This document shows positions 22,071-34,090 of a stretch of 64,000 nucleotides of DNA, one piece after another; the stretch's first letter is position 1, and the number at the start of each line of letters is the position of its first letter. Both the position numbers and the translations under genes were made by a program. The notes below the pieces were generated by a model that was given only the letters and a program-made list of their open reading frames with translations, did no database searches and was not told where the DNA came from. This DNA is from Solen grandis (taxonomy: Eukaryota > Mollusca > Bivalvia > Adapedonta > Solenidae): the NCBI GenBank assembly GCA_021229015.1, contig CM037789.1:24770256-24834255 (forward strand), read 5' to 3'.

Positions 22071-22172
22071 TTCTATAACAAGACCTGGTCTATTTCTATA
22101 CGTATACAACAACAGATAGAATGTATACATCAGGTTCGCTAGTACTGAAGAAAGAGAATGACAAACTAAGGT

Positions 22173-22550
22173 ATGCAGCTTTTTAAGGTTCATGACCCTT
22201 ACTCCGGATTATTATGTAACAAACAGAAAGCGATTTCAACTACCCCTGTAGCAACAGCGTGTGGAGTTTTGTCGTCATATGACTGCTTCAATAACATCAG
22301 AAACGCTGGATTTAGAATGTTAATCTCGTCGCCGTCTCTCAGTGCATTAAGCGCTTTAATCTACTGGGAAATAGTAACCATGAGACTCGCGGCGAGGTGG
22401 GGGTGGTATTACAGTTTCTTAAACACATTATCTCCGGCATCGATTACCAACACATTTAAATTCAGTTCCGACTTCCATAAAGTCGTATTAAAACAAACAA
22501 GAAAAAATTCAGAACTTTGTCTCCGTGTAGTAAAAAAGAGGAAAATCTAA
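22173..22550 (+). CDS. Unrecognised ORF in loop of inverted repeat
   Basis: A 125-codon uninterrupted frame starting MQLFKVHDPYSGLLCNKQKA. It is the longest non-repetitive ORF in the middle block and lies between two inverted repeat arms. I do not recognise the product. The opposite strand is also partly open and looks equally protein-like (for example ALNALRDGDEINILNPAFLM, ending with a stop at 22199), but needs two frameshifts to stay open. One of the two strands may be a decayed exon or transposon gene; it may also be chance. Confidence 0.2.
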   Translation: MQLFKVHDPYSGLLCNKQKAISTTPVATACGVLSSYDCFNNIRNAGFRMLISSPSLSALSALIYWEIVTMRLAARWGWYYSFLNTLSPASITNTFKFSSDFHKVVLKQTRKNSELCLRVVKKRKI

Positions 22551-23764
22551 ATATTATAATAGATAACTAAATATAGCTCCGACATGTTGTGCGATGCAAA
22601 AATGTGTGCTACCACAGAACAGCGTTGCAAGCAATCCAGTTCAAAAATATCCTAGGCGCTAACTTATTGAGCTGATGCACCAATTATTCAATGTAGGTAT
22701 GAATTGCTGAAGGAAGAAAAGCTTGTGATATCATTTAACACATTATGAACGATTGGTTGTTATAAAGTAAGGAACGTGAAGGAAATCCTTGTAATAAGGG
22801 ACTACATTTGAAGCCGTATTTTTCAATATATACCATTATTTTCCTCGGAAAATGTTTTTGGGAACGTCTAGGCGTTTTTTTTTTTATGATTATTTCCACT
22901 ATAGGTTAGCCGGTGGCAGTGAAGTATTGTTCATGATAGACGGAAGCAGGGAGAATTCTTTTCAGGGCCCCTAATTTAACGTATCTGCAGACTTAACCAG
23001 TCATCGTTCATCTAGGCGAGACAAATTGCACGAAGTCCTCCATGAAAATGTCAGACACACGCTCATAGATAACTAGATTTCTCTGACCAAATAAGTTTTC
23101 TGATATGTTTTTCTTTTCCTGATAAAACACTTTTACCGCATGCCCAATCACATCCCATCTGGCGATATTGAATGCTTAAAGTGGCGTTAGGAAAGACAGA
23201 TGCGACATATATACTAGATCACAAAAAAAGAAACAAAATGCCGAGATGTTGTACTTTCAAACTTATCTTATATCTGTATCAGAAAATTAGCGATTCGGTT
23301 AAAAAAGGTTTCATATATCTTAATGCACATTTCATTCTTATGACGCAAATACCAGCAATATTGATTTGAAACTAAATCTGAAAATCATCGAAATGGGAAA
23401 ATGTAGCCTAAAAGTATTTAAAACAATTAATAATTATTTAATTATTTGATTAAAAAACGATGCTTAATTTCTTGTTAGCAGATTGCCTTATCAGACATAG
23501 TGTGAATGGTTTTCTAATCATATCGACTGGAAATCGAAATTTAACAGACTTCAGCTGAAAGCTTTAGATATTACTTGTATGCACATATTACTTAAAAGGC
23601 CTTTTCAATGGTTGATTGTTTTACCGCGAGGACGATAGTAAAACGTTGTCTGGGTCTCAAATGCCACAAAATAAAATATACATATTAGAGAAACAATTAA
23701 AACGTTTAAATGATTTTACTGCCTGTAACTTCGGCTCTATATTTTTATTTTGAATTGTCATGCC
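22551..23764. other. Loop of inverted repeat, no gene recognised
   Basis: AT-rich with short frames only. Nothing resembling a transposase domain was seen. Confidence 0.4.
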
Positions 23765-25260
23765 CAGCGCTGAAAAAAAAAGTTGTATAAAATGGATTTT
23801 GACCTATTTCTTGAACCAATCAAATCATGTTTAACAACTGGGGAGTTCGGAAAACACTTGTTCATTGGTTTGCATAAATTATTTTAGGAAATTCTATCAT
23901 TAAGTGGGAGTTTCAGGGTGCATATATTTCTGAATGATTGTCAATTGGCAAATAACAATTTAATCTACATATTTAAACATAAAAATCATCCAGTTGAAAA
24001 ATTCAAACATAGAAACTAAGCAGATGAAAAAAATTAACAATTGTGAGTCCTTTAAAAAAAGTAGTTAACCTTGGTAGTGGACTCGTCCCTCTAAATCACA
24101 CAACTCGAAGTGTATAAATAAATTAATAAAAGCATATAAAGTGAAACGATTTTAGGCTTTTAGAACGTTTTGACTTAATTGTTGTTGGGAGTAATTGTTC
24201 AGATTTTTATATGATGTATGATTCAGTTTTGTTTTTATTTAGTTTTATCTACAAGGTGGTAATTAGAAAATATTTATATTTTCTTGAATTACCTCCCTTT
24301 CATTTATTTTATACTAATTGAAATATATAGATTTTCCACATATATAATTTTCTGTGTCTGATCATGACCAACGATGAATAAAATTGGATGGATCCGATGG
24401 TTCAAATTGCATGTCACTATATTCGAAACACTTCCTTACATTTTCAAGCAGATAGCATGCATTGTGCTATCTGGTTAGATGTAAGATTTGAGGTGGCGAA
24501 CCTGCTGGCCAAGCAGCAGTTGGAGAAATACGTTAAGTAGTTTAGATAAGGATACTGCTGCACGCAGATCTATTATGGTGAAACTTGGTAGGATTTAGGG
24601 TTTTAAGAGATTATTTGAAGCTCAGAGTTGAAAATATAGAATAAAGAAAGGACTGACTGGTTAAATTTCGTTTAGGCTTTTGGGTTAATTTTGCGTTCAG
24701 TATGAAGTTAGGGAGTTAAATTCAGTTTGTTTTCTGTCTTTGATTTTCAAATTAATTAAACTTGATTACTCGAGACAATCAGTCATTGTTACAATCATTT
24801 GTAAATAAGCTCTGTATATATTTCATAGCTTAACTTTAATTTATCTAATCATACGACCAGGAGAATCACAAGCAAAATTTAGTTTCGCATATATAGTTTT
24901 TCAGACTGCTCGGACACGTTACAATAGCATCAGCCTCCGTTTTCACAGTTGGTTAAGTGCTCATCTGTTGAACTAGGGGCCCCAAGATCGAATCCCACTG
25001 AATGAACTTTTTAATGTTTCGCTTATATTACATTTTATCCCTTTTTCCTTTTCTTTTTTTTTTTTTTCTTTGTTCTTCTTTTTCCACTTCCTAGTATATT
25101 ACATCTCCTAAATTTAGCGACAAATACGTTTTATAGCATTATTTTAAAACCACAGACTATTTAAAACTTGCCGTCGTTATCATATTAAATATATTTAAAC
25201 ACTTTTATTTTCTTTAATTGTATTTTTTTCTTACGCCGAATATCTTTTTTAAAGATAGGC
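23765..25260 (+). repeat. Right arm of a divergent inverted repeat
   Basis: Complement of the arm at 21430-22070, interrupted by about 0.8 kb (24110-24920) that has no counterpart in the left arm. Landmarks: AGTGGGAGTTTCAGGGTGCA (23903), CACAGTTGGTTAAGTGC (24944) and TTCTTACGCCGAATATC (25229). Confidence 0.6.
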
Positions 25261-26234
25261 GTTGTTTCTTATGAAATGTGTATTTTTACTAATGCTTGGC
25301 TAAATAATTTTTATTAAAGAGACACCTTTGTCATACCTTGTTTTTATTTATTTCGTATATACTCATCGATTAAAATTTGATTTTATCATTGTTTATAAAC
25401 GTTCGGAATCTTTAAATGCGTACCATCTGTAACATATTGTGAGTACAATTATGATACCTTGCATAAAAATTTACAATATTCCATTGTTAAATAAATAATT
25501 ATGTAAAAGGAATGTGAACTTTTGTCGCTGCGTGTAGAATTTGATAATCATTGAAGCAATTACTTACAATCAAATGTCATTTTACCTTGGTACATGACCC
25601 CAAAATACTAACATACATTTGCGTAGTATAAAAACCAAAATTAAACATCTTGTAGTCTCAATATGATCTGATTGATACAGAAATAATGGCCAAAGAGAAA
25701 TGTAGAAAAAATGACCCTAATGGGATTTGAACCTGACACCCTCAGTTTCAAAACAGATGGCAGTCTTAGCCTATTTATAGATGCTCTTCAAGAGGAGGTT
25801 ATGCATTAGGGGTTCCAGAACCTAAAGTGAATATTAATCTATCACTTCAATATAATTTTTTTAATTATTCTTTCCATATTACGCGTATAGAGTATTTAAA
25901 TGATGCATCTTTCGTTTGCGCTTGAAAAAAGAAATGTTTCAGGAACTTTGCAATAAAACTACAAAAATCAAATTTTTAAAGTGAATGTGCTTCTGTTGAT
26001 AGGGGTGTTAGGTTTGTATATTCTCGATGTCTGCAATTAAAATGCACTCAAATAATTAAAAACTAAAATTGCTTATAGATATACATCATACACTAATGAC
26101 AATCTGCTGATTCCCTGTATGCATGTATGTATCTGTCTTACAAGTAGGAAAAACATCAGTTTAATACATAATAATATTTTTCACACGATACTCCTGCATA
26201 CAGTTTTTTTTTAACTTCTAACATTCCTGTCTGA
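25261..26234. other. AT-rich, one tRNA-like remnant
   Basis: Around 25720-25795 a minus-strand tRNA-like piece (plus strand GGGATTTGAACCTGACACCC) suggests a SINE remnant. Otherwise nothing recognised. Confidence 0.4.
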
Positions 26235-26924
26235 AAACAAGAGGGTCATATGGCCCTAGATCGCTCACCAGAGTAAATAAGCTTATTAAAAACCAATAAA
26301 GTCGCTTTATCTTACATGGTTACCTCCAGTAGCAACCAGAATCATTTTTCAGATACAAAGAATTCTTAAGTTAGTCAATCATCTGGAGGCTTTATTTTTC
26401 AGGGGATCAATTTTATTTTTGGAAAAATGGTAGACAGCCATGAGGTGATTTGTGCCAAAAGTAATAAAATTCTAGACATTGCTTTCATAAAAGAATTTTG
26501 AAATTTTCTATATAAAGTATATAAAAGGAAACAAGCAGAATCCCCTAGGGGCCTCCTTTTTTTAAGGGGTTATCTTCATTTTAGCAGTTATGGTAGAGCA
26601 CTATGAGGTGACCATTTTTGCCAAAGGAAATGCAATTCTTACTTTTGGTTTCAGAGGAGAAGATATTCGAAGTTTTTAAAGTAAAATTTTGTTGGTTACC
26701 ATAAAAACCAGAGTTCTGCATGGATCAAGTTTATTGTGACCACCTCTGTGGAGGGCCGCCAAAGGATCATTCATGTCAGGTTTCATCATTTTCTACCCAG
26801 CTGTTTCAGAGAAGTTGTCGTTTAAAGCACTGTTTACGACAGACGACGCTCGACGACAGACGACAGACGCAGGGTGACCCTAATAGTTCACCTTGAGCAC
26901 GTTGTGCTGTGGTGAGCTAAAATA
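26235..26924 (+). repeat. Pearl/HINE-like element, diverged subfamily
   Basis: Same architecture as the other copies: start AAACAAGAGGGTCATATGGC, ATCGCTCACC, a core with two diverged repeat units, then an ACGACAGACGACAGACGC microsatellite-like stretch and the 3' end CACCTTGAGCACGTTGTGCT followed by GGTGAGCTAAAA. The core differs strongly from the 165-bp type, marking a separate subfamily. The 3' hairpin is weaker (GAGCAC paired with GTGCTg). Confidence 0.75.
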
Positions 26925-29599
26925 ACACTCTATTGAAATCTTTTACTCGTAAACAGATATACATTTATTTCAGATAAAAGGGAAAAAATTCATGTCTCTT
27001 CCTTCACGTAACTTTCGCATTTTGTAAAACCTGGAAGAGATAGGTTTTTAAAGCAAACGTCTCAGATGATATTTACTTTATACTTATAAAAGTTGTTGTT
27101 TTTTTCGGCCGTTAGGCCGTTTATATTCACCCTGACTTCCTGTGAAACACACAGTAATGAAGAGGAATAAAATTAGGCTTTTCATTGGTTATTATATACT
27201 TTGCTAAATTCCCATTAGTCATTGTAAAATTAGTCAAAAGAAAAGAAAGGAGTTGCGGAAACGAGTTCTTTAGATCTTTGTTTGTTTTAAAAGTTGAAGT
27301 TTTCTTCCCCTGCGAACGATTTGTTCCGAAAAGTAAGACACTGAACCTTTCTTAAGGTAAACTGAAACGCTTAAAATTAGGAAACACATAGATTTCGGAA
27401 TTGATTGTTTGACCCAGACAGATCCTATATTCAACAAAAACGAAACACTCTGTTTCGTTTTGTAGCCCGTGAAACGAAGTCTAATGCGCAAATGTTTTAA
27501 GGCTGTAAGTGTCTACCAAGATTGTACAAATTGTTTGGATCCGTGGTATTTCAAAGAGCTGCACTGACACAAGTATTACACAACTATTAAACGAACAACA
27601 AAATTTATTACATGTTAAACCATTCAGACACTAATCATCAAACTAGTTACCATGGCCGAGTATCCTTATTAAAAATATTGTTACGCTTCCGCTCAGCGCT
27701 CCTTAATTCACTCTCTCCCTCTCTATCTATCTATCTTGGACGGGGTGTAACGAAGTACAACTCCAGTTTCGGTGTAATGACTGTTTTATTTCATGTTGAT
27801 CTAGGTTTAAATGGTAGCGTCGGATGATCAACACAGTAAGTTATATTCAAATTCTAAATATAGAACTTCTTTACTGTAGTGTTACACGCGCGAAGTTTAA
27901 ATACTTTTAACTTCTCGGCTGACAAATGTGCACCTCATTAAACATATATGTGTATATAGGTTGGTCAACTTAAATGTAAAATGGTAGTTAAGAAATATCT
28001 TGTTGTTTTAGAACTTTAAGTGGCTGCCAAATGGTCAGTCAGTTTGAATTTTGTGATATTAAAATGCCACATTAAAATCTTATGAGTTGCATGATGCAAA
28101 GTGTGTGTCCGGATAATTTCCACGGAAGACTGATCCCGAGCTCGGGACGCCAACCCCTTATATACCCGCTGGGGTGGTGTGACCAGAATATGGACGAAAC
28201 GTCCAATATATTGGACGGGTGACCAAAATATGGGACGGTGTCCAAAATATTGGACGGGCGTCCTAAAAATATGGACGTCAAAAATCTCAACCGTCCACAA
28301 AATACTCAAATAGAGTTCTAAAATAAAAAAACAATGGCGGAATACAATAAACATTAGGATATGACTACTTAAGACATAAATTAAACTCCTATCGTGCCCT
28401 AATATTTCTTGAACTCAATGCAGGTTTAAACATCTTTAAATCTTCACTAAAGTTTACACTAGGAACAGGTTACTAAGCAAAGAATCCCACAATGCATCAT
28501 TTAAAGTTACACAACATGGCTGCTGAAACTGGGGTAGCAAGGTTAAACAATAACATAACCTTAAATTAATCACTCAGTTTGACGACAAGTAAACTAGATT
28601 TGGACAAAAATAGAGGATAAAGTATTCAACAACAATACTAAAATGGATTATTACATTTGCAAAGATGATAAGTGAAACAATGAAAGGAAAAATACACGCA
28701 CGTCATGGTCAGCCGAGATTACATAGCAGATTCCTTGTGTTAACACAAATGGAAGTTACCGAGAACATATTTTATAGAACACAAATGATACATAAAGCTG
28801 TTGTATTATGTCTCGATGTGCTAGACCACATAAATTTAACATTGTGGGTTGCATATCCTGCATCTTATAATATGCACTTGCATCCGAAACACGAGATAAA
28901 GACAAATCCCTTTACAAGGTAACAAGTTCATATTTTCTTCATCTGTATGACTTAAATGCTAGGGCATATCAATATTTCTTGTTTAATTCACCTGTTAGAG
29001 ATGTTTATCTCGCAAAAAAGGCATTAGTTCTTCATGACAGTTTTGGTGTGTTACAGAAATTTAACAAATCCTGTTGTGCATTATATCCCTCTACACCAAA
29101 CTCGTTCTCACTACCTAAAATGTACCCGAACATGTTCAAACTGTATGCAAACAGAATGTTCGTAATAGCAACGGTTAACGATCTGTTTACAAACTTAATG
29201 GACGGGTTCAAAATTTTTGTGCGGTCACCCCGTTCTGCAATTAGACTGAGTGACAACTTACTGAAAACGGAATTACCATAGTTCCATGGTACTAGGAATC
29301 AAAACTCATTACCAAGTTTGTAACAAGTTTGCAATACGTATCCACACAGTTCTCAAAGTCGCAATATGTTTTCAGTACACTCTACTTGTTCTGAGTACGG
29401 TACGGTTATTGCATTCGTGTGCAGTTTTTTCAACATCCATAACGTATACAGTACAATATGACAAGGTTTGGTATTAATACGGGCCGTTTTCTCACCAATT
29501 TATCATTTGGACACACGCTGTATGCCTTTAACCAGGAATAATATTGAAGGTATTAATATTTTTAATGTTGATTTCGTACAGTTTTGTTGGAAGCAGAGC
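26925..29599. other. Unrecognised, short frames only
   Basis: Includes the palindromic motif block at 28.2 kb and open frames of 60-112 codons at 28.0-29.5 kb without recognisable motifs. The Harbinger relic follows. Confidence 0.4.
28190..28280. repeat. Short palindromic motif repeats (TCCAATATATTGGAC type)
   Basis: GTCCAATATATTGGACGG, GTCCAAAATATTGGACGG and partial GACCAAAATATGGGACGG forms occur in tandem within 90 bp, each nearly self-complementary. Confidence 0.6.
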
Positions 29600-29880
29600 A
29601 ACAACTTATTGAGACGGAAGAGAAAACAAAGGACCTGTTGGGTGCGGACCTGGTTAAACCGGAGAGAAGATTACCTGTAGGACATTATCATCAGCTAATG
29701 GAGGAGCACCGCCTGGATGGCCAAGAGTATTTCTACAACTTTCTGGGTATCACCCCAGCCATGTTTGACAAACTTCTCGAACGCATTACCCGCTTTATAC
29801 GAAGAGATGACACCAACTACAAACAAGCTTTGACACGCACCGTCTGTCTGGCTCTACGCTTCCTTGGGGGCATGTTGATT
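29600..29880 (+). pseudogene. PIF/Harbinger transposase N-terminal fragment, frameshifted
   Basis: Two overlapping frames together read like the N-terminal part of PIF/Harbinger (HARBI1-like) transposases. The first is RRKRKQRTCWVRTWLNRRED (ends 29680, frame 2). The second is GHYHQLMEEHRLDGQEYFYN, then FLGITPAMFDKLLERITRFI and RRDDTNYKQALTRTVCLALR (frame 1). The family pattern is a basic W-x-R-x-W block, a variable linker, an F-x-x-L/M helix and R-x-x-T/N-x-R-x-A-x-x. The reading frame slips near 29675-29685. After LALRFLGG the similarity stops abruptly, so the catalytic DDE region is missing. This is a relic, not an active element. Confidence 0.6.
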
Positions 29881-32800
29881 TCACGATGCTTGTCAAAATT
29901 GATGTTGACTTGGGTCTTGAGTGAGAACTGGCACGTGCTGGGTTTTTATAGCCGTCAGGTCTGGACGTGATTGTAATTACGTTCTGAACGAACTAGGAAC
30001 ATGATCAGAACGAGTTCGCCTGCCTTTGAACGAGATGGTCGTGTTACGAACTAGTTAGAATGCATAGAAAGATATAAGGAAACCAGAAGAACTAGTTATG
30101 AACGGAGCCAAACTGAATACAAACGGGTTTGGACTGGTTGGAGACGTTGTTAATTATACCTGCTCTGATCCTGATACAGACGGACTGTATACGCGACAAG
30201 AACGAGAACTGGAACGAACTACAAGTTTTAGCCACCAAAAGTTCCTTCCAGGGCATTTCTAAACTATGAAGTATGAAGTGAAAGCTGTTTTTCAGCATTT
30301 GCATATGGAAGGGATAACCTTAGAGTACGAAAAGGACAAACTGTATTGGTGGTTGAACATTTCTCTCCAAGTCAAACCTTTCTTAAGTTCTTCTTTTTTC
30401 TTTAAATCATGGTAGCACAGGAAACGAAGCAAGAAATTCAAGGACTTAAATAGGGCTAAGTTTAATTTAGGCTGACATCGTATTTTCTTAAACGGGACGA
30501 CACGAAGCCGTACTTTAAACCTACGCGCACCTGCTAGACTGACTAAAATGGCCGATAAAATGGCGGTTAAATGGCGGACATCACGTGAAATAAAATGGCG
30601 GATAAATGGCGGTTTCTGCTATCACGTCACTTCCGATTGGATCCCGTCTTATCGTAGGTATCATGAGGCAAATCAGATACTAAGCGGGATAACATCTCCG
30701 CAGGAAGCGAATCTGAAACTGTCAAGTTGAAATGTATGACTATAGATGTTCCTTCCCATGGGAAGGAACAATGATCGTATTATAGACATTGTCCGGCTTA
30801 AGTTACACATTCAAGTAAGATTACAACCTGTCTTATGCTATTTTTAAAATGGGGTCGGACGTTCTGAGAACTATTTTGGTGTAAATGGGCCTTTGCAATG
30901 ATTTGAAAGAACTTGGTGACAATCTGGAACATTTCAGGACACAACATGTCAGAACAGTGTCTATTTTTAAATAAGGACACCGATTTTGACGAAGAAATGA
31001 TAACGGTCCTGTCGATCAAAACACAAGTTTATCAAACTTCTTAGCTTTAAAGTAGATAATGTGCATTATATAATTAATGTGATTAATTAAACCTTGATTC
31101 GTGTATTTCTTATATGGGTATTTGTATATGACTAAATGTTTACTTCTGTACAAGAGAATTCGATAGGCTTTTCATTTAACGTTTAATGTAAACTATTCTC
31201 TTGAAACTTGATAAAATTATTAATACATCATTTGGATAAAGTTCTTATCTTACCTTTGGTAATTTTGATAAGATAAATGTAAAATGCATCCTACTATATA
31301 CTGTAGAATCATACTAGTTATGAAATCTGTTTGAGACATGTTATATAAAATGCGGGTAGTTATATGCTTAATGACGAAACACCAATATCATTGACTTTCA
31401 TTAGGGTCAAGATGAGGATTCACAAGATGAGTTTGTTTTTCAGTACCTCGGGGGCACAATGTCATAATTTCAAACTTTGCCCCCCATCCCCCACCCCAAA
31501 GGATGGCTTTTTCTTTTTAATTTTTTTTATTTTTCAAATACACACATCCCTCCCCCAACCAAACTCTGTATCCTCACCTATGGATATTCTCTTTGTCTGA
31601 TGCATTTGTTTATATTAAAGCACGCACTTATTTTTCATCCTTCGAAAAAGAGTTCAGTGCCTGACAGTTGCTATAATTAATGTATCCTCTTCAGTGCGGG
31701 AATGTTAAGAATATCAGTTCATCTAAAAATACAGATTTTAAAACAATTTTAGTCTAAAATTGAAAAACAAAAATAATTAATCTATGCTGTTTCCGGTATC
31801 CAAGATCCAAGCCTCCATAGATAACAAATTCATGTCATGATTGAGCGCACTTCCAATTACAGTCGTTTGTTTTCGATTTAAGTCCATAATTGTATCAAAA
31901 TTAAAAAAAAAAAATAAGAAAAAGACATTTTGAAAACTCATGCGAAATGTTCTTGTATGACTCTATGCCAGCAAGTAGGTTTAAACCTTTTTGACCTAAA
32001 ACACGTTCTGAAGCTGTGGTATTGAATTCTGTGATTTAACATATGACATTATTCTCAAATAGCTGTTTCTGGTTTTATATAACCATCTCATATTTTCTTT
32101 ATATAATTTACACGTTACATATAACTTTAAGGCTGAAATACACAACTCCGCATCACGCGCGTATATTCTATATATATGCTTAGTTTGTTCGATGCAACTA
32201 ACTTGGCTCTAAAAGATGCATTATCCATATGATGTTGAAAATGTATGAGAAAACACATGTTAAATCCTTATTTCAGTTATTATTTGACACTATTTTCTTG
32301 GTGTTAGATTATAAATAGTAATTCGTTCACAATCGGTTCATTCATGATTTTGTTTGTTTGTTGTTAAAAGCGCGATTTACTGTCAGTATAGGTCAACTCT
32401 AAGCAAAAAAAAGTAATGAAAATAAGATATTCAAATATCTAGTATTGTTCTAACGTTTTGAAAGGAGTTCGATATGTCAAAAAACTTAGATAGAAATTAT
32501 GCTGAATAAAGAAATTTAGTTTCCATCCATATCTTTTTGGGTAACTCTTTTTATAAACATTAATCAAACTGCACTATAAATTATTTCACTGGCCTATAAA
32601 TGCAAGCTTTTGAGAATTTCATGCCTGTGTATAAAAGACGTCCGTTTGACTTTCACTTCTTTTAAAAAAACAAATGTCGATATGTACAAATGTGACGGAT
32701 GTAAAATGGAACATATAGTTCTTTGTTGATTTCAATGACACAAACAATGGTTAGTAGTGTAATGCAATGAAATACTTCTCTATTGTACAATTAAAAAAAT

Positions 32801-33805
32801 GAATAGAGAGAGAATTGAACGATTACATTCATTTTTTTTTTCGAATGTAGATTAGTTTTGCGAGGACCTGTTGTATCAAAGTTATAAGGCAAAAATCAAC
32901 AGTCTGAATCTATCGAATTAGGAAGTACAATCTATTTATTTATTTGAAATTAATGATCTCTTTCTCTTATCAAATTAAACTAAATTGTTTTACCAATTTT
33001 CTGATGCTGAAGACTCAACTACGTTTTACAGAGACTGAGGCCGACACGTGCAGTAGACATTGCTGTTCAACACCATTTTAATGTTTGTTTCCAGTGCATT
33101 CAGTTGCCATGAAATGTATAAACAGTATTATTTGCAAGTTGTTCACAAATATTTTAAAGAGATATGAAAGATCTCCAACACACACACTCGCGCATATGAT
33201 TTACCTATTTTGAAAATGTATTTCTGTCATCGTTCACCATGGTCAAAAGTTTCATATTAATACATTTATCATAATGATATATTCATTGCTATGGAGCAAA
33301 TAGATTGGGGAGAATCTTATAGCTGCTCTTAGAATTACTTTAAAGAATACAACATACGTCCTGTAGTAAAGCTTACGTACCTGGTTGGTTCATATCTTAT
33401 TATATAGATAATACAATGTTTATTTGTTTGTCCCTGGTTTGTGATAACATATCTGAAGAAAAATAAAACGTTTGCTTAATACCTTACAATTGTAAACACA
33501 TTTACAAATTCTCTTATGTCACAAAAACTATTTTCATTTTTTTTTAAAGTCACTCTCTTATTTTTTATTAATTCTGGAAATGGGTGTATTATGTCAAATA
33601 TTTATGTCACAGTATAGTAGCACACGACATGTTTCGCTTACGCACAGAAAAAGTAATTGATGACACCTGATTTAAGAATTTTTGCGGAAATGTATCCTCG
33701 TAAAAGTGTTACCGAAGTGACCTTATTGAAATGCTTGTAAACACATATTACAAATATAATTTATACACAACTACCACAAAGAGAAAGGTAAAGTGTAAAG
33801 TCAAT
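29881..33805. other. Mostly featureless AT-rich DNA
   Basis: At 29960-30240 imperfect GAACGA/CTAGTT motif repeats (AACGAACTAGGAACATGATC) are seen, then the promoter-like cluster at 30.54 kb. From 30.75 to 33.8 kb nothing recognisable. Confidence 0.4.
30541..30645 (+). promoter_or_regulatory. Promoter-like cluster: ATGGCGG repeats, CACGTG, ETS, CCAAT
   Basis: Within about 100 bp: AAAATGGCCG, AAAATGGCGG, AAATGGCGG, AAAATGGCGG and AAATGGCGG (YY1-like cores), a CACGTG E-box (30583), CACGTCACTTCCG with CRE-like and ETS-like motifs, and ATTGG, an inverted CCAAT box. No exon was recognised downstream, so the element is without an assigned gene. Confidence 0.35.
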
Positions 33806-33940
33806 CGTAACGTGTATCAGAATACTGATCATAACGTGTAGCATGATACTGATCTTAACGTGTAGCATGATACTGATCTTAATGTGTAGCAGGATACTGA
33901 TCTTAATGTGTAGCAGGATACTTAGATACTATTTACGTTT
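33806..33940 (+). repeat. 24-bp minisatellite at contig end
   Basis: Five to six units of ATACTGATCTTAACGTGTAG plus CATG, breaking down just before the assembly gap at 33952. Confidence 0.85.
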
Positions 33941-33951
33941 AGCAGATATTG

Positions 33952-34051
33952 NNNNNNNNNNNNNNNNNNNNNNNNNNNNNNNNNNNNNNNNNNNNNNNNN
34001 NNNNNNNNNNNNNNNNNNNNNNNNNNNNNNNNNNNNNNNNNNNNNNNNNNN
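33952..34051. other. Assembly gap (100 N)
   Basis: Exactly 100 Ns. The left side ends just after a 24-bp minisatellite; the right side begins inside a dispersed repeat into which a pearl-like element is inserted. Confidence 0.99.
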
Positions 34052-34090
34052 ATCAAAAGACAAAAATTAACAAAGGGGAATAACTCCTTT
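34052..34090 (+). repeat. Left remnant of dispersed element D at contig end
   Basis: These bases (ATCAAAAGACAAAAATTAAC then AAAGGGGAATAACTCCTTT) match the sequence at 35941-35980. They are the left half of element D, which continues at 35830 after the pearl-like insertion. Confidence 0.6.

Noticed and set aside
28979..29281. 100-codon frame as a gene
   Set aside because: No recognisable motif, no convincing splice context, and the antisense strand is equally open.
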